Assembly (NCBI GenBank): GCA_937901895.1
Contig: CALGTD010000202.1
Location: forward strand, 29,416-93,415
DNA from: an uncultured Spartobacteria bacterium
GTDB lineage: Bacteria; Verrucomicrobiota; Verrucomicrobiia; Chthoniobacterales; JAATET01
Reading direction: 5' to 3'
Length of the DNA stretch: 64,000 bases
Under the pieces are notes generated by a model. It saw nothing but the letters and a program-made list of their open reading frames with translations. It did not search any database and had not been told where the DNA came from. A program made the translations under genes and the position numbers. Shown here piece by piece: positions 43,765 to 51,327 of the stretch; position 1 is the first letter of the stretch; each line of letters opens with the position of its first letter.

Positions 43765-44151
43765 ATGGGATACCAAAAGAGTCTCGTTCTCTTTCCGATT
43801 CTTCTGACTGCTTGCGTCCATACGCGGCCAGAGCAGCCCGCACCGGCTCCGTATGTGATCAGTGAACCGGTGATCAGTGAAGTGCGGGGCGTGCCAGCGA
43901 TTCCGAACGCGACGCCACCCCCGAAGCGTCTGATTGCTTCGGAGATCATGCAATCGAGTGACCCGGAGCCGAGAAGTTCAAGTGGAACTGTGAAGGGAAA
44001 CTATCCTGTCGCCCAGTGGATTCCGGGCAGCCCTGGTTTTGTAAGCAGCCCTTACGGGGCTGAGGGAAAAATTGATGTTCGCCAGCTGCCGCCCGGTTCA
44101 CTCGCAAAAGATCCATACACTGGAAAGATTTTCGAAGTGCCTACGCGATGA
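43765..44151 (+). CDS. Lipoprotein of the pilus locus
   Basis: 128 residues. Lipobox LLTAC near residue 17 after a short hydrophobic stretch (LVLFPILLTAC). The mature part is proline-rich and low-complexity (PEQPAPAPYVISEPVISEVR) with a conserved-looking C-terminus (SLAKDPYTGKIFEVP). It may be a pilotin for the secretin or an outer-membrane tether, but no pilotin fold is recognisable. Its stop overlaps the ABC ATPase start as ATGA, so it is made with the transporter. Confidence 0.7.
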   Translation: MGYQKSLVLFPILLTACVHTRPEQPAPAPYVISEPVISEVRGVPAIPNATPPPKRLIASEIMQSSDPEPRSSSGTVKGNYPVAQWIPGSPGFVSSPYGAEGKIDVRQLPPGSLAKDPYTGKIFEVPTR

Positions 44152-44810
44152 AGCTCATCACGATACCTGCCGGAACAGCGATCGGCTATCGACCGAATCA
44201 GCCCATCATCAAGGCGGAAGAGCGAATAGAGCTCCCGAGCAAGGGACTGTTTCTGCTGGTCGGTCAGAATGGAATGGGGAAGACGACGTTCATGAAGCAT
44301 CTTGTCGGATGTCTTCCTCAATCAAAGGGACCAATGGATCGTGCGGTATATCTTCCGGAACGATTCGACCTGCCCGAATATTTACCGCCGAGGAAAGTTG
44401 CCAAATCCTGCCTGAATCACGAAGCGAGACGTCAGTTTCTTGGTGATGCAAACGTGCTCAAGGTCGAGGTGGGCAAGGAGTTCTATAAACTTTCGAAGGG
44501 GAACAAACAGAAAACCGTTCTAGCGTTCGCAATCGCTCGAGCCACGGACAATCAATCGAAAGTGTTGCTCCTCGACGAACCGCTGAGCGGACTGGATTAC
44601 GCGGTGCAAAAGGATGCATGGATCCTCTTCAACCGTGAACGACAACGTCGACTGGTGATTCTGAGCATGCATCCAGATCACATCGAGACACCGCCTGACG
44701 CACTCTTGGTTATCAAGAATGGCCGCATCTCCAAGGTCGAAGGAAATTTCGAATCTTGGGGGGATATCGAGAGGGTTTTGACAGGTGAATCATTGACCGT
44801 TTCTGTATGA
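44148..44810 (+). CDS. ABC transporter ATP-binding protein
   Basis: 220 residues. Walker A VGQNGMGKTT, Q-loop region (CLPQSKG), signature LSKGNKQK, Walker B VLLLDEPLSGLD and the switch His in ILSMHPDH are all present, in order. It couples ATP use to the membrane protein encoded next (ATGA overlap at both ends). An ABC exporter between pilus genes is known in few systems and could move a peptide or a pilus-modifying compound. The substrate cannot be deduced. Confidence 0.9.
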   Translation: MKLITIPAGTAIGYRPNQPIIKAEERIELPSKGLFLLVGQNGMGKTTFMKHLVGCLPQSKGPMDRAVYLPERFDLPEYLPPRKVAKSCLNHEARRQFLGDANVLKVEVGKEFYKLSKGNKQKTVLAFAIARATDNQSKVLLLDEPLSGLDYAVQKDAWILFNRERQRRLVILSMHPDHIETPPDALLVIKNGRISKVEGNFESWGDIERVLTGESLTVSV

Positions 44811-45565
44811 AGGCAGTAGCAAACTTACTGTTGCAGCAATGGATTCACGCCCGCGCTTGGGTCCTTGTGGCGGCCGTATTCGTCGCTGCTACGTTTCTGG
44901 CAAAGTATTTCGTTCCCTGGGAGGTTGACCCGACACTTATTCCACTTGCGCGGTGCCAAGTGATCTATGGTCTAACCCTTGTTATCGGCATGGTCCTTTT
45001 ACCGGCTCTCTACGCCGAGGCGGGACGATCTCAACTCACAAGGAATCATCGGCTATTCTGGAGGGCTCAAGGTCTGTCCGATTCAAAATATTTCGTCGCG
45101 GTATGCGGTATATGTTTCGTCGCTGCCGCGGCGGTAGTCCTTGCCGGCACTGTGATATTACTTCTCGTGCGATCGGTTGATCTGAGCGTCGCGTCTCTGA
45201 TCCAGTCGATGATTCTGACCTACCTGGCAGTTATTGTGTGCGCGCCCCTTGCTGTCGGAATGACGCAATGGGTGAACAGTTCCCCGGCGACACTCCTGAC
45301 AATCGTATTTAACTGCGTTGGACTATTTGGTCCGGCAAGCGTAAATGCCGCTCGAAATACTGCCGGAGCGAAAGGGGAACAAGTCTTCTGGGAGACGGTC
45401 TTTACAGTGATCCCGCAGCTCCGACTTGGTGATCAGAGCGAAAGAATCACGTTCTGCTGGCCTCCAATACCCATGCAGGGGTTCGTTGAGGCATGCGGGT
45501 ATCTGATAGGATGGACTCTATTCTCATTCTGCATCGGCTATGTCTGCTGGCGGAAAAGGCTGTAG
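44807..45565 (+). CDS. ABC transporter permease
   Basis: 252 residues with six hydrophobic segments (WVLVAAVFVAATFLAKYFV; VIYGLTLVIGMVLLPALY; YFVAVCGICFVAAAAVVLAG; SMILTYLAVIVCAPLAVGMT; TLLTIVFNCVGLFGPASV; LIGWTLFSFCIGYVCW), like ABC-2-type exporters. It overlaps the ATPase gene by 4 bases and the following gene by 26. It should form the membrane pore of the same transporter. The family is inferred from topology and pairing. Confidence 0.8.
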   Translation: MKAVANLLLQQWIHARAWVLVAAVFVAATFLAKYFVPWEVDPTLIPLARCQVIYGLTLVIGMVLLPALYAEAGRSQLTRNHRLFWRAQGLSDSKYFVAVCGICFVAAAAVVLAGTVILLLVRSVDLSVASLIQSMILTYLAVIVCAPLAVGMTQWVNSSPATLLTIVFNCVGLFGPASVNAARNTAGAKGEQVFWETVFTVIPQLRLGDQSERITFCWPPIPMQGFVEACGYLIGWTLFSFCIGYVCWRKRL

Positions 45566-46439
45566 TTGGTTGCCTGTCGTCATCGCGGCGATATTGCTTC
45601 TGGCAAATGGTGCGATTGTGGCTTCCGGCCGCATCGAGCGCATCTGGTCATCGACTTTGCGTCCCGGACCGGGCTCAGAGGACCCGTTTCCACTTCCTTT
45701 CGAGAAGCCTTCCATAAATCCGTTTGCAATCTACGGCAGCCCATTGGGTCAATTTCTTGGAGGCCTCTATGTCCAGGCTGGCGATTCTGCGGAACATCTT
45801 GGCTTGCCCGCTAAAGACACGGTGCCGTTTCAGACAAGGATGGGACAACGGCTCGGTGGTATGTATCTGTCGATGTTGCCGACAAAGCATGAGCATGTGG
45901 GCGACATGCAGGCATCATCTGGAGAGCGATTGCAGGCGGTCATGGCAAGGACGATGGTGGCGGAACGGTTGAGGAAGGCATACATGCTGGATCCGACCAA
46001 TCTTCAGGCGATTATCACCGCACAGGGGACGATCGCATCGCCGGGAACCCCTGAAGCACAGGAAAAGGCAATCTCGCTCTTTCGTCATTCACTCTCGAAG
46101 CTCCGTGTGAATAGCGGATACTGGCCAGAGCACTGCCTGATTGCGTGCCAAGTTCTCGTGCAACTCTGGAATGTGATTGGACAGCCGATGGGGGATGATC
46201 TTGTTCAGCTAAACCGCGACGTTCATGCCCTTCTCGAAAAAGCGCGAGAGCAGAAGCAAAGGCTCATTGAAAAAGGGCTGTGGGAGACACGCCGGACATA
46301 CCAGCGGAATCGATACGACACCGAGGAGATCTATACGGGGAACCTTGCAAAGCTGCTTGATCAAGCCGTAAAAGAGAGCGAAGAGAGCAAAAAGGATACC
46401 CAAAAGGGAGACTACGAGTTGTCTGGGATGCCCAAGTGA
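45540..46439 (+). CDS. Membrane-anchored unknown protein of the pilus locus
   Basis: 299 residues, ATG at 45540 inside the permease gene's end. A hydrophobic N-terminal helix (LPVVIAAILLLANGAIVA) anchors it to the inner membrane. The exterior part begins with a proline-rich stretch and continues with a helical, TPR-like region (ERLRKAYMLDPTNLQAIITA; EAQEKAISLFRHSLSKLRVN). The C-terminus is charged. TPR-like proteins such as PilF act in pilus assembly, but no clear match is seen. GTGA overlap with the next pilin gene. Confidence 0.6.
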   Translation: MSAGGKGCSWLPVVIAAILLLANGAIVASGRIERIWSSTLRPGPGSEDPFPLPFEKPSINPFAIYGSPLGQFLGGLYVQAGDSAEHLGLPAKDTVPFQTRMGQRLGGMYLSMLPTKHEHVGDMQASSGERLQAVMARTMVAERLRKAYMLDPTNLQAIITAQGTIASPGTPEAQEKAISLFRHSLSKLRVNSGYWPEHCLIACQVLVQLWNVIGQPMGDDLVQLNRDVHALLEKAREQKQRLIEKGLWETRRTYQRNRYDTEEIYTGNLAKLLDQAVKESEESKKDTQKGDYELSGMPK

Positions 46440-46795
46440 CCTACGTTATGGGCATGAAGCGGCGGAACGAACACGGCCATACCCTTCTCGAGGTGACTAT
46501 CACTCTCATTGTAATGGGTCTTCTTGCGGCCAGTGGTTTGGTGTTTTACCGAAACACGATTTCCATGCAGGAAAGAGTCCAGGTCGAGACCGCGCTTGAT
46601 TCAATCAGTGCTGCTCAAAGGGCATATCTCCAGCGCAACCCGACCTTCTCGTATTCTAACCTGACAACGAACCACCTGTATCCCTATCTCCCCGGAAACT
46701 CACTGCCGAGCCAATTGTCCGGATGGAATGTCACAGTAAATGTCAGGCCGCCCCGTGCGACAAAAGGGAACGTAACCTATACAGCATCCCAATGA
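46436..46795 (+). CDS. Type IV pilin-like protein (minor pilin)
   Basis: 119 residues from the GTG at 46436; ATGs at 46448 and 46454 would shorten the leader. Leader ends EHG, then HTLLEVTITLIVMGLLAASG, the pilin-type hydrophobic helix with Glu at position 5 of the mature protein (HTLLE). Prepilin peptidase would cut after Gly. The C-terminal part is short (about 75 residues), so it is probably a minor pilin. It overlaps both neighbours by 4 bases. Confidence 0.85.
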   Translation: MTYVMGMKRRNEHGHTLLEVTITLIVMGLLAASGLVFYRNTISMQERVQVETALDSISAAQRAYLQRNPTFSYSNLTTNHLYPYLPGNSLPSQLSGWNVTVNVRPPRATKGNVTYTASQ

Positions 46796-47304
46796 AACGC
46801 ACATTCCGACGTAATATCCGCGGTCATCTATTGATCGAACTCGCGGCCGCTTTGGTTTTGTTCGGATTCGTGGCGACCGGTATCCTCAAATCGTTCGTCA
46901 GTAGCGCGCAAACGACAGCGATCGCAGCGGACATCACGACCGCGATTGGAACCCTGGACAATTATCAAGAGCTGTTCCGGGCAGCGGATATTTCTACGAA
47001 CGGAAACTCCATTGGTCTTCCGATTGTGCCGGTTGCTTCGGCGAACCTATTTACGATCCCAGCCAATGCAAACACATGGGGTTCGAAGTCGACATCGATT
47101 ACGAGCCCGGTTTCCGGAACGTCCTTTCCTGTGACGACGTATTTTCAATGGCGCACTCCAATCACCAAGGCCGGAGGCCTGAGGCAAGTGGAATACCACG
47201 TTGCGATCGAAATGCCTCAACCGGATCTCCCTGGAATGGAGAACACGAACTCGGTCACGAGCAAACCCTTCCGATGGGAGCGAGTCATTCTGCGGACGTT
47301 CTAG
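46792..47304 (+). CDS. Pilin-like protein (minor pilin/pseudopilin)
   Basis: 170 residues from the ATG at 46792 overlapping the preceding stop (ATGA). Leader MKRTFRRNIRG is followed by HLLIELAAALVLFGFVATGI, a prepilin helix with Glu at mature position 5. The remainder (about 135 residues) is rich in T, S and P and probably beta-rich, as in minor pilins of PilV/PilW type. It precedes two related genes in the same order seen in fimT/pilV/pilW/pilX clusters, which prime pilus assembly. Confidence 0.82.
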   Translation: MKRTFRRNIRGHLLIELAAALVLFGFVATGILKSFVSSAQTTAIAADITTAIGTLDNYQELFRAADISTNGNSIGLPIVPVASANLFTIPANANTWGSKSTSITSPVSGTSFPVTTYFQWRTPITKAGGLRQVEYHVAIEMPQPDLPGMENTNSVTSKPFRWERVILRTF

Positions 47305-47307
47305 CGT

Positions 47308-47790
47308 ATGAACCTGATTAGCGCGGTGATTGCGTTCGTGGTGCTGGGCTTTCTCAGCATTAGCTCGGTGATTTTCGTGAATCAGGCGGCGCAGTCGACG
47401 GCCGCGCAGGTTCGCACGAAGAAATACGTGCAGAACGAGGTGGATCTTCGCCAAGTGTTGCGCTCAACGGTTTCCCAAGCCCTTCGCGTGAATCTCTACT
47501 CGTCGCCTTCTGCTGCTCAGGCGGGAACCGGAACGCCCATTACCTCGGGAGGAAATTCGGCAGCCTTGCGACTTGATTACGAACGCGGTGTCCAGGCCAA
47601 CAACGCTGCGACTTGGTCTGCTACCATCTATCTCTCCGGCACCGATCTCGTCTATCGAAACCAGAACGGGAATCAGTGGACGATCGCAAGTAACGTAACA
47701 GGCATTACGTGGAGCACTCAAGACGGCTTGCTTCAACTCGCCGCCACAGTCGACGGAGTTACGCACACAGTATGGACCGCGATAAACTGA
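47308..47790 (+). CDS. PilW/PilV-like minor pilin without a clear cleavage Gly
   Basis: 160 residues. It starts MNLISAVIAFVVLGFLSISS, a pilin-like helix with almost no leader and no Gly before the helix, unlike its neighbours, so it might remain uncut or use a start further upstream. The globular part is rich in N, T, G and S (FVNQAAQSTAAQVRTKKYVQ, later WTIASNVTGITWSTQDG). It is between two other pilin-like genes, and the following gene's ATG lies within its end. Confidence 0.65.
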   Translation: MNLISAVIAFVVLGFLSISSVIFVNQAAQSTAAQVRTKKYVQNEVDLRQVLRSTVSQALRVNLYSSPSAAQAGTGTPITSGGNSAALRLDYERGVQANNAATWSATIYLSGTDLVYRNQNGNQWTIASNVTGITWSTQDGLLQLAATVDGVTHTVWTAIN

Positions 47791-49403
47791 GCAATCGACG
47801 AAAGAGCGAATCTGGTTTCGCATTGTTGGTAGTGGTCGCCATCTTCGCAATCGCAGTCGGGACCTTCTGTCTGATGGCCGCCAGGAACGCATTTCACACG
47901 TTTCAGCTGTCTCGTGAGAACGTGATCGCGACGGAAATGGAGGCGCGGTCAGCCCAAGTGACCGACATGTCGAAGGCGGATACTGTTGTCACCGTCGCAA
48001 ACGAGCTCGCGAAATTCGCCCAAGGACAGAACCCAACAAGTCTTGTCCGCTCGAATCTGCCCGCATTTCTTCGCACAAATCTTCACAATTTCACGGGGGC
48101 CGGAGGAACCGGATCGTCGTGGTCGAATGCATCTGGTATCACTACGACGTGGCAGAGTCTCGCAGTCCCGACCGGCAGTAGAAAGCTCTTCGGCAACCGC
48201 ACGACGTTTGTCGGGAGGATTCTTTACACACGCTACCTCGAGCAACATTCGGGGAGCGACAACGCTGTCAATTTGTCGAAGACAAAAGCCGCAAACAAAG
48301 AAGTGCGACTTTATGAGTTTCCCGCCAACACTTTCGCGGCTGCCGGCGATCGTGTTTATATCAATGGCTCCTCCGTAAACGGTAATGTCCTTGCTGGGTG
48401 GCTCGAAATGCGTGGCGCGAATGCACAGGTGGCAGGCGCCGCCTCTGTGTATCGGCGACTCTCAACGGATGCCAATGCGAGGATCAATGGTATCACGCTC
48501 GCAAGTCTCGATGCGGCCGCCGGACCAAAACTCGCAAAGCGCGTCGAAGCCGGCTACTACGGTTCCGCGGCATTGAATGGTCAGGTGTCCGTCTTCCGAG
48601 GGACCGAAGAAGAAGCGCTCGTGATCCTCTCCGATATGACTCGGAATGGGGAAGGGATACCGCAGATGTTCCGGAAGGTGGAGGGGCGAAGTCCAACAGC
48701 GTTCGAATGCTATTTCCTCCCTGCCTATCAATGCAGAATACGAGTTTCCGCACAGCTCGTCGCCGACGCCGCTCAACCAGGGGGATATAGAGCGACTGTC
48801 AGTATCTACAACGCAAGCGTTTCGAATCTTCCGGCGAGCCTCGCGACGGAAACGCTGGCGCAGACGTTCAACCTTTCCGCGAATGGAGGTGCCACAAAAG
48901 GTTTCTCCCTTGCTTACTCGAGCGTGGGAACACCGAATTGGTATATCGCATTCGATCCTGCGGAGGGCCATGACGCCGGCCTAAACCTCGGTTCCATCTA
49001 CATCGACTTCAAGAATCAGAGCGGTGCGAGAACCAGCAACCATTTCGTCGTTCTGAAGTCCTACAGCCCCACTCTAGGCAATGTCTCTTCCTTCAGTCTG
49101 GTCACACCCAACCTCCTGAAACTTACCGGGACGCTCAATCAGAACAACAAACCAATGTCCATTTTCGCCCCCGAGGTGCGGTTCGGTGTGGACGCAGCGC
49201 CCGCAAGCGTTGTTTTGTCAGGCCAGCGGGGAACCTTGGATCCAACCGGTGCATTGGCTGTCGATACCGTTAAGAGCTTCGACGGGACGAATATCAGCGC
49301 TGCCGCCAAAACGGTGAATCTGACGGATATCACGTCCCCTTCGGCCGTTCCTCCCGTGAACGTCCTCGCGTGGATGCTTCTTGTCCGCAACGCGAGTAAC
49401 TAA
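47772..49403 (+). CDS. PilX-like minor pilin, large
   Basis: 543 residues from the ATG at 47772, overlapping the preceding gene by 19 bases; the open frame upstream lies within it. Leader MDRDKLSNRRKSESG is followed by FALLVVVAIFAIAVGTFCLM, as in PilX proteins, which lack Glu5. It has an unusually long exterior part (about 500 residues) rich in S, N, T and G. The size suggests a tip-located minor pilin that carries a binding domain, comparable in position to PilY1-type or adhesive minor pilins. A hairpin follows the stop. Confidence 0.75.
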   Translation: MDRDKLSNRRKSESGFALLVVVAIFAIAVGTFCLMAARNAFHTFQLSRENVIATEMEARSAQVTDMSKADTVVTVANELAKFAQGQNPTSLVRSNLPAFLRTNLHNFTGAGGTGSSWSNASGITTTWQSLAVPTGSRKLFGNRTTFVGRILYTRYLEQHSGSDNAVNLSKTKAANKEVRLYEFPANTFAAAGDRVYINGSSVNGNVLAGWLEMRGANAQVAGAASVYRRLSTDANARINGITLASLDAAAGPKLAKRVEAGYYGSAALNGQVSVFRGTEEEALVILSDMTRNGEGIPQMFRKVEGRSPTAFECYFLPAYQCRIRVSAQLVADAAQPGGYRATVSIYNASVSNLPASLATETLAQTFNLSANGGATKGFSLAYSSVGTPNWYIAFDPAEGHDAGLNLGSIYIDFKNQSGARTSNHFVVLKSYSPTLGNVSSFSLVTPNLLKLTGTLNQNNKPMSIFAPEVRFGVDAAPASVVLSGQRGTLDPTGALAVDTVKSFDGTNISAAAKTVNLTDITSPSAVPPVNVLAWMLLVRNASN

Positions 49404-49415
49404 ACCCTGGGCTCC

Positions 49416-49439
49416 TATGGGAAGGATGATCCTCCCATA
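49416..49439 (+). terminator. Hairpin after minor-pilin operon
   Basis: TATGGGAAGGAT and ATCCTCCCATA pair with one bulge around a single-base loop; there is no T tract. It is followed directly by the promoter duplication at 49440, so it may be an attenuator or RNA-end stabiliser. Confidence 0.45.
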
Positions 49440-49505
49440 AGATACACGAAGGAAGGTTGCACCGCTCCGCAAATGCACCCATATTGCGAGGAAACGATTG
49501 TCCCT
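49440..49505 (+). promoter_or_regulatory. Promoter region, first tandem copy
   Basis: AGATACACGAA at the start, then TTGCAC (49457-49462), 17 bases, CATATT (49480-49485), and TCCCT before the ATG at 49506. The block is exactly 66 bases, the same length and layout as 49738-49803. Confidence 0.6.
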
Positions 49506-49649
49506 ATGAGAGCAACCGTCCTTCGCAGATGCTTGGTCCTGGCGATCATCGGCGCATGTGGAATTGTTCTACCGATCAGGCCGGCAAGCGCTGACCAGGC
49601 AGAACCGGTGTTCGTCGGGAAGTATAGATGGACCGCGGTCAAGCAATAG
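49506..49649 (+). CDS. 47-aa exported peptide, truncated paralog of the next gene
   Basis: A signal peptide (LVLAIIGACGIVLP, cut after ASA) is followed by only about 18 mature residues ending in FVGKYRWTAVKQ. The next gene also has a signal peptide then FVGKYPLKLL, and both have duplicated promoter blocks. This is therefore a tandem copy that stops shortly after the shared segment. It may be a decayed gene or a real small exported peptide; the in-frame stop and intact promoter leave both open. Confidence 0.55.
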   Translation: MRATVLRRCLVLAIIGACGIVLPIRPASADQAEPVFVGKYRWTAVKQ

Positions 49650-49737
49650 CGCGATGTCGCTCAAGAGGACACGTTCGGAACACAACCGGTGATGACCAGG
49701 GGTGAAGGATACCCGATATAGGAACCGAATGCCCTGG

Positions 49738-49803
49738 AGATACACGAAAGCCGGTTGTCGATTGATTGATGCGAACCTATAATCTCGCGAACCAAGACTC
49801 CCT
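49738..49803 (+). promoter_or_regulatory. Promoter region, second tandem copy
   Basis: AGATACACGAA, then TTGTCG (49755-49760), 17 bases, TATAAT (49778-49783), CTCCCT then ATG at 49804. The best -10 in the window, with a leader of about 14 bases. Confidence 0.75.
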
Positions 49804-50319
49804 ATGAATTCACATGCTATCCTTCGTAACCGCTCTTTCCGCCGTCTTTTTACACTGATCTGTCCGGCGTTGATTGCCGGCGCAATCATCCTTCCGAATA
49901 CTGCGCAAGCGGATCCGGCTTTACCGGACTTCGTCGGCAAGTATCCGCTCAAGCTGCTCATTCCCCAGAATAGATTCATGGGGACGCTTCGCGGGAAGTT
50001 TGTCGTGAAGGCAACGGGAACCGTGGTGTTCCGGGGCCGAGACATCCGCCGTTATTACGGCAAAGACAAGAAGGTCACGAGAACGCCTATAAAGGTCAAG
50101 GGGACCCTCGGTCCGCAATACGACGCAACGCAAGGCTACGTCAAATACAAGGGCCAGAATATCAATCTGAGGTCGTTCAGCCTCGTTCGTTCGTTCTCAG
50201 GATTTGCGTGGAAGATCACGGAAGGGCGACCCGAAGAGTTGGGGCAGACCGGTATCCATTACAAAATCTATCTGCGGGGGCTCAAATACCCGTGGGAGAA
50301 CAATATCCCGAAGCAATAA
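49804..50319 (+). CDS. Exported protein of the pilus surface cluster, 171 aa
   Basis: Signal peptide LFTLICPALIAGAIILPNTA with cut after AQA. The mature part is basic and beta-rich (FVVKATGTVVFRGRDI; TPIKVKGTLGPQYDATQGYV; GYVKYKGQNINLRSFSL). No family is recognised. A truncated paralog precedes it (49506-49649). It lies before a CAP-like protein and an adhesin-like protein, so a secreted surface or matrix role is likely. Confidence 0.65.
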   Translation: MNSHAILRNRSFRRLFTLICPALIAGAIILPNTAQADPALPDFVGKYPLKLLIPQNRFMGTLRGKFVVKATGTVVFRGRDIRRYYGKDKKVTRTPIKVKGTLGPQYDATQGYVKYKGQNINLRSFSLVRSFSGFAWKITEGRPEELGQTGIHYKIYLRGLKYPWENNIPKQ

Positions 50320-50361
50320 CTTTTTCCGGGAAATCGCGAACGAGAGCGCAGTAAAACTCAC

Positions 50362-51327
50362 ATGAGAAAGGCATTTCACATTCTGTTCATTGTGGTCTTC
50401 TGTGCTCTCGGTCACACCGCTCTGGCTGAGGTAAAAACGGGAAGGGGGCAGGTTCCGCAGCGGTATTCTGAGAAGTTTACGAAGAACAAGCTTTATTTCT
50501 CCGAATGGACTTTTGCCTATCAACATATTGATTCTTTTAGAAAAAAGAAGGGGTTGCCGCCTCTAGCCGAGGATGAGGCCTTGGGGCGCGCCGCTTACGC
50601 TATCGCAAACGAAATGCGGAAGCAGGATTGGCCGGGGCTCCCATTGCCCGATGGTAAGGATTTGGCCTTCTTTCTAAAGAAGGCGGGATATCGCGGGGAT
50701 TCGGCTCGGGTGCATCCTTACGTGTTCATATCCGATTCTGCGAGTGAAAAAGGTGACCTCCTTTCATTCAAGAATCTGCCAAGTGCGATGCGTTGGGTGG
50801 CAGGTCCTTTCGCGAAGAGTTTTGCCTATACAAGAATCTTCTTCGAAAACGCGCCGAAGTATGATTACAATACTCGCACACGCCGTGCTTTAGTTCCGGC
50901 TGGAACTCAAGGTTCCTGGTTGCGCATTCCAGGAAATTATGGTGAGATTGTCCTGATTGGGGAGGATGCTCCTGACAAGCCAGATCGAACGATCCGTCCT
51001 GGAAGCTACCTTCAAGACTTCTATAAAAGCCAAAAGCAAGAAGTTATTACCCTGCGCCTAAAGAAGGGAAAGAGGGTGGAGGGCATTGGACTTGTAGGGG
51101 GAGGCGCAAAAGTCGTCGGCCGTATGAAGAAGGTTCGGGGCAGGCTCCCGAAAGGGGTGCGGATAGATGCGAAGACTGGAAAGCTTCGTGGCATTCCCAG
51201 AAGTCGTGGTCGCTATACGATTATCGTTAAAGCACGGTATCGCATTATACCAAAAGGGATGATCGTCACGGCGCCATTATCCAAAGGCGTCCATACCAAC
51301 AAGTTTGTGATTGTTGTTGGAAAATGA
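50362..51327 (+). CDS. Exported CAP/SCP-like protein with C-terminal Ig-like (He_PIG) segment
   Basis: 321 residues, signal peptide ILFIVVFCALGHTALA. Residues 45-95 (FAYQHIDSFRKKKGLPPLAE; LGRAAYAIANEMRKQDWPG) resemble the first helices of CAP/SCP domains of secreted proteins; the typical HxxxG-type His-Glu residues are not obvious. Near residues 270-295, LPKGVRIDAKTGKLRGIPRS followed by RGRYTIIVKA matches the putative-Ig repeat (He_PIG) pattern. It starts after a short gap and ends with an ATGA overlap with the adhesin-like gene. It is likely a cell-surface or extracellular factor. Its A+T-rich codons differ from the core pilus genes. Confidence 0.6.
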   Translation: MRKAFHILFIVVFCALGHTALAEVKTGRGQVPQRYSEKFTKNKLYFSEWTFAYQHIDSFRKKKGLPPLAEDEALGRAAYAIANEMRKQDWPGLPLPDGKDLAFFLKKAGYRGDSARVHPYVFISDSASEKGDLLSFKNLPSAMRWVAGPFAKSFAYTRIFFENAPKYDYNTRTRRALVPAGTQGSWLRIPGNYGEIVLIGEDAPDKPDRTIRPGSYLQDFYKSQKQEVITLRLKKGKRVEGIGLVGGGAKVVGRMKKVRGRLPKGVRIDAKTGKLRGIPRSRGRYTIIVKARYRIIPKGMIVTAPLSKGVHTNKFVIVVGK

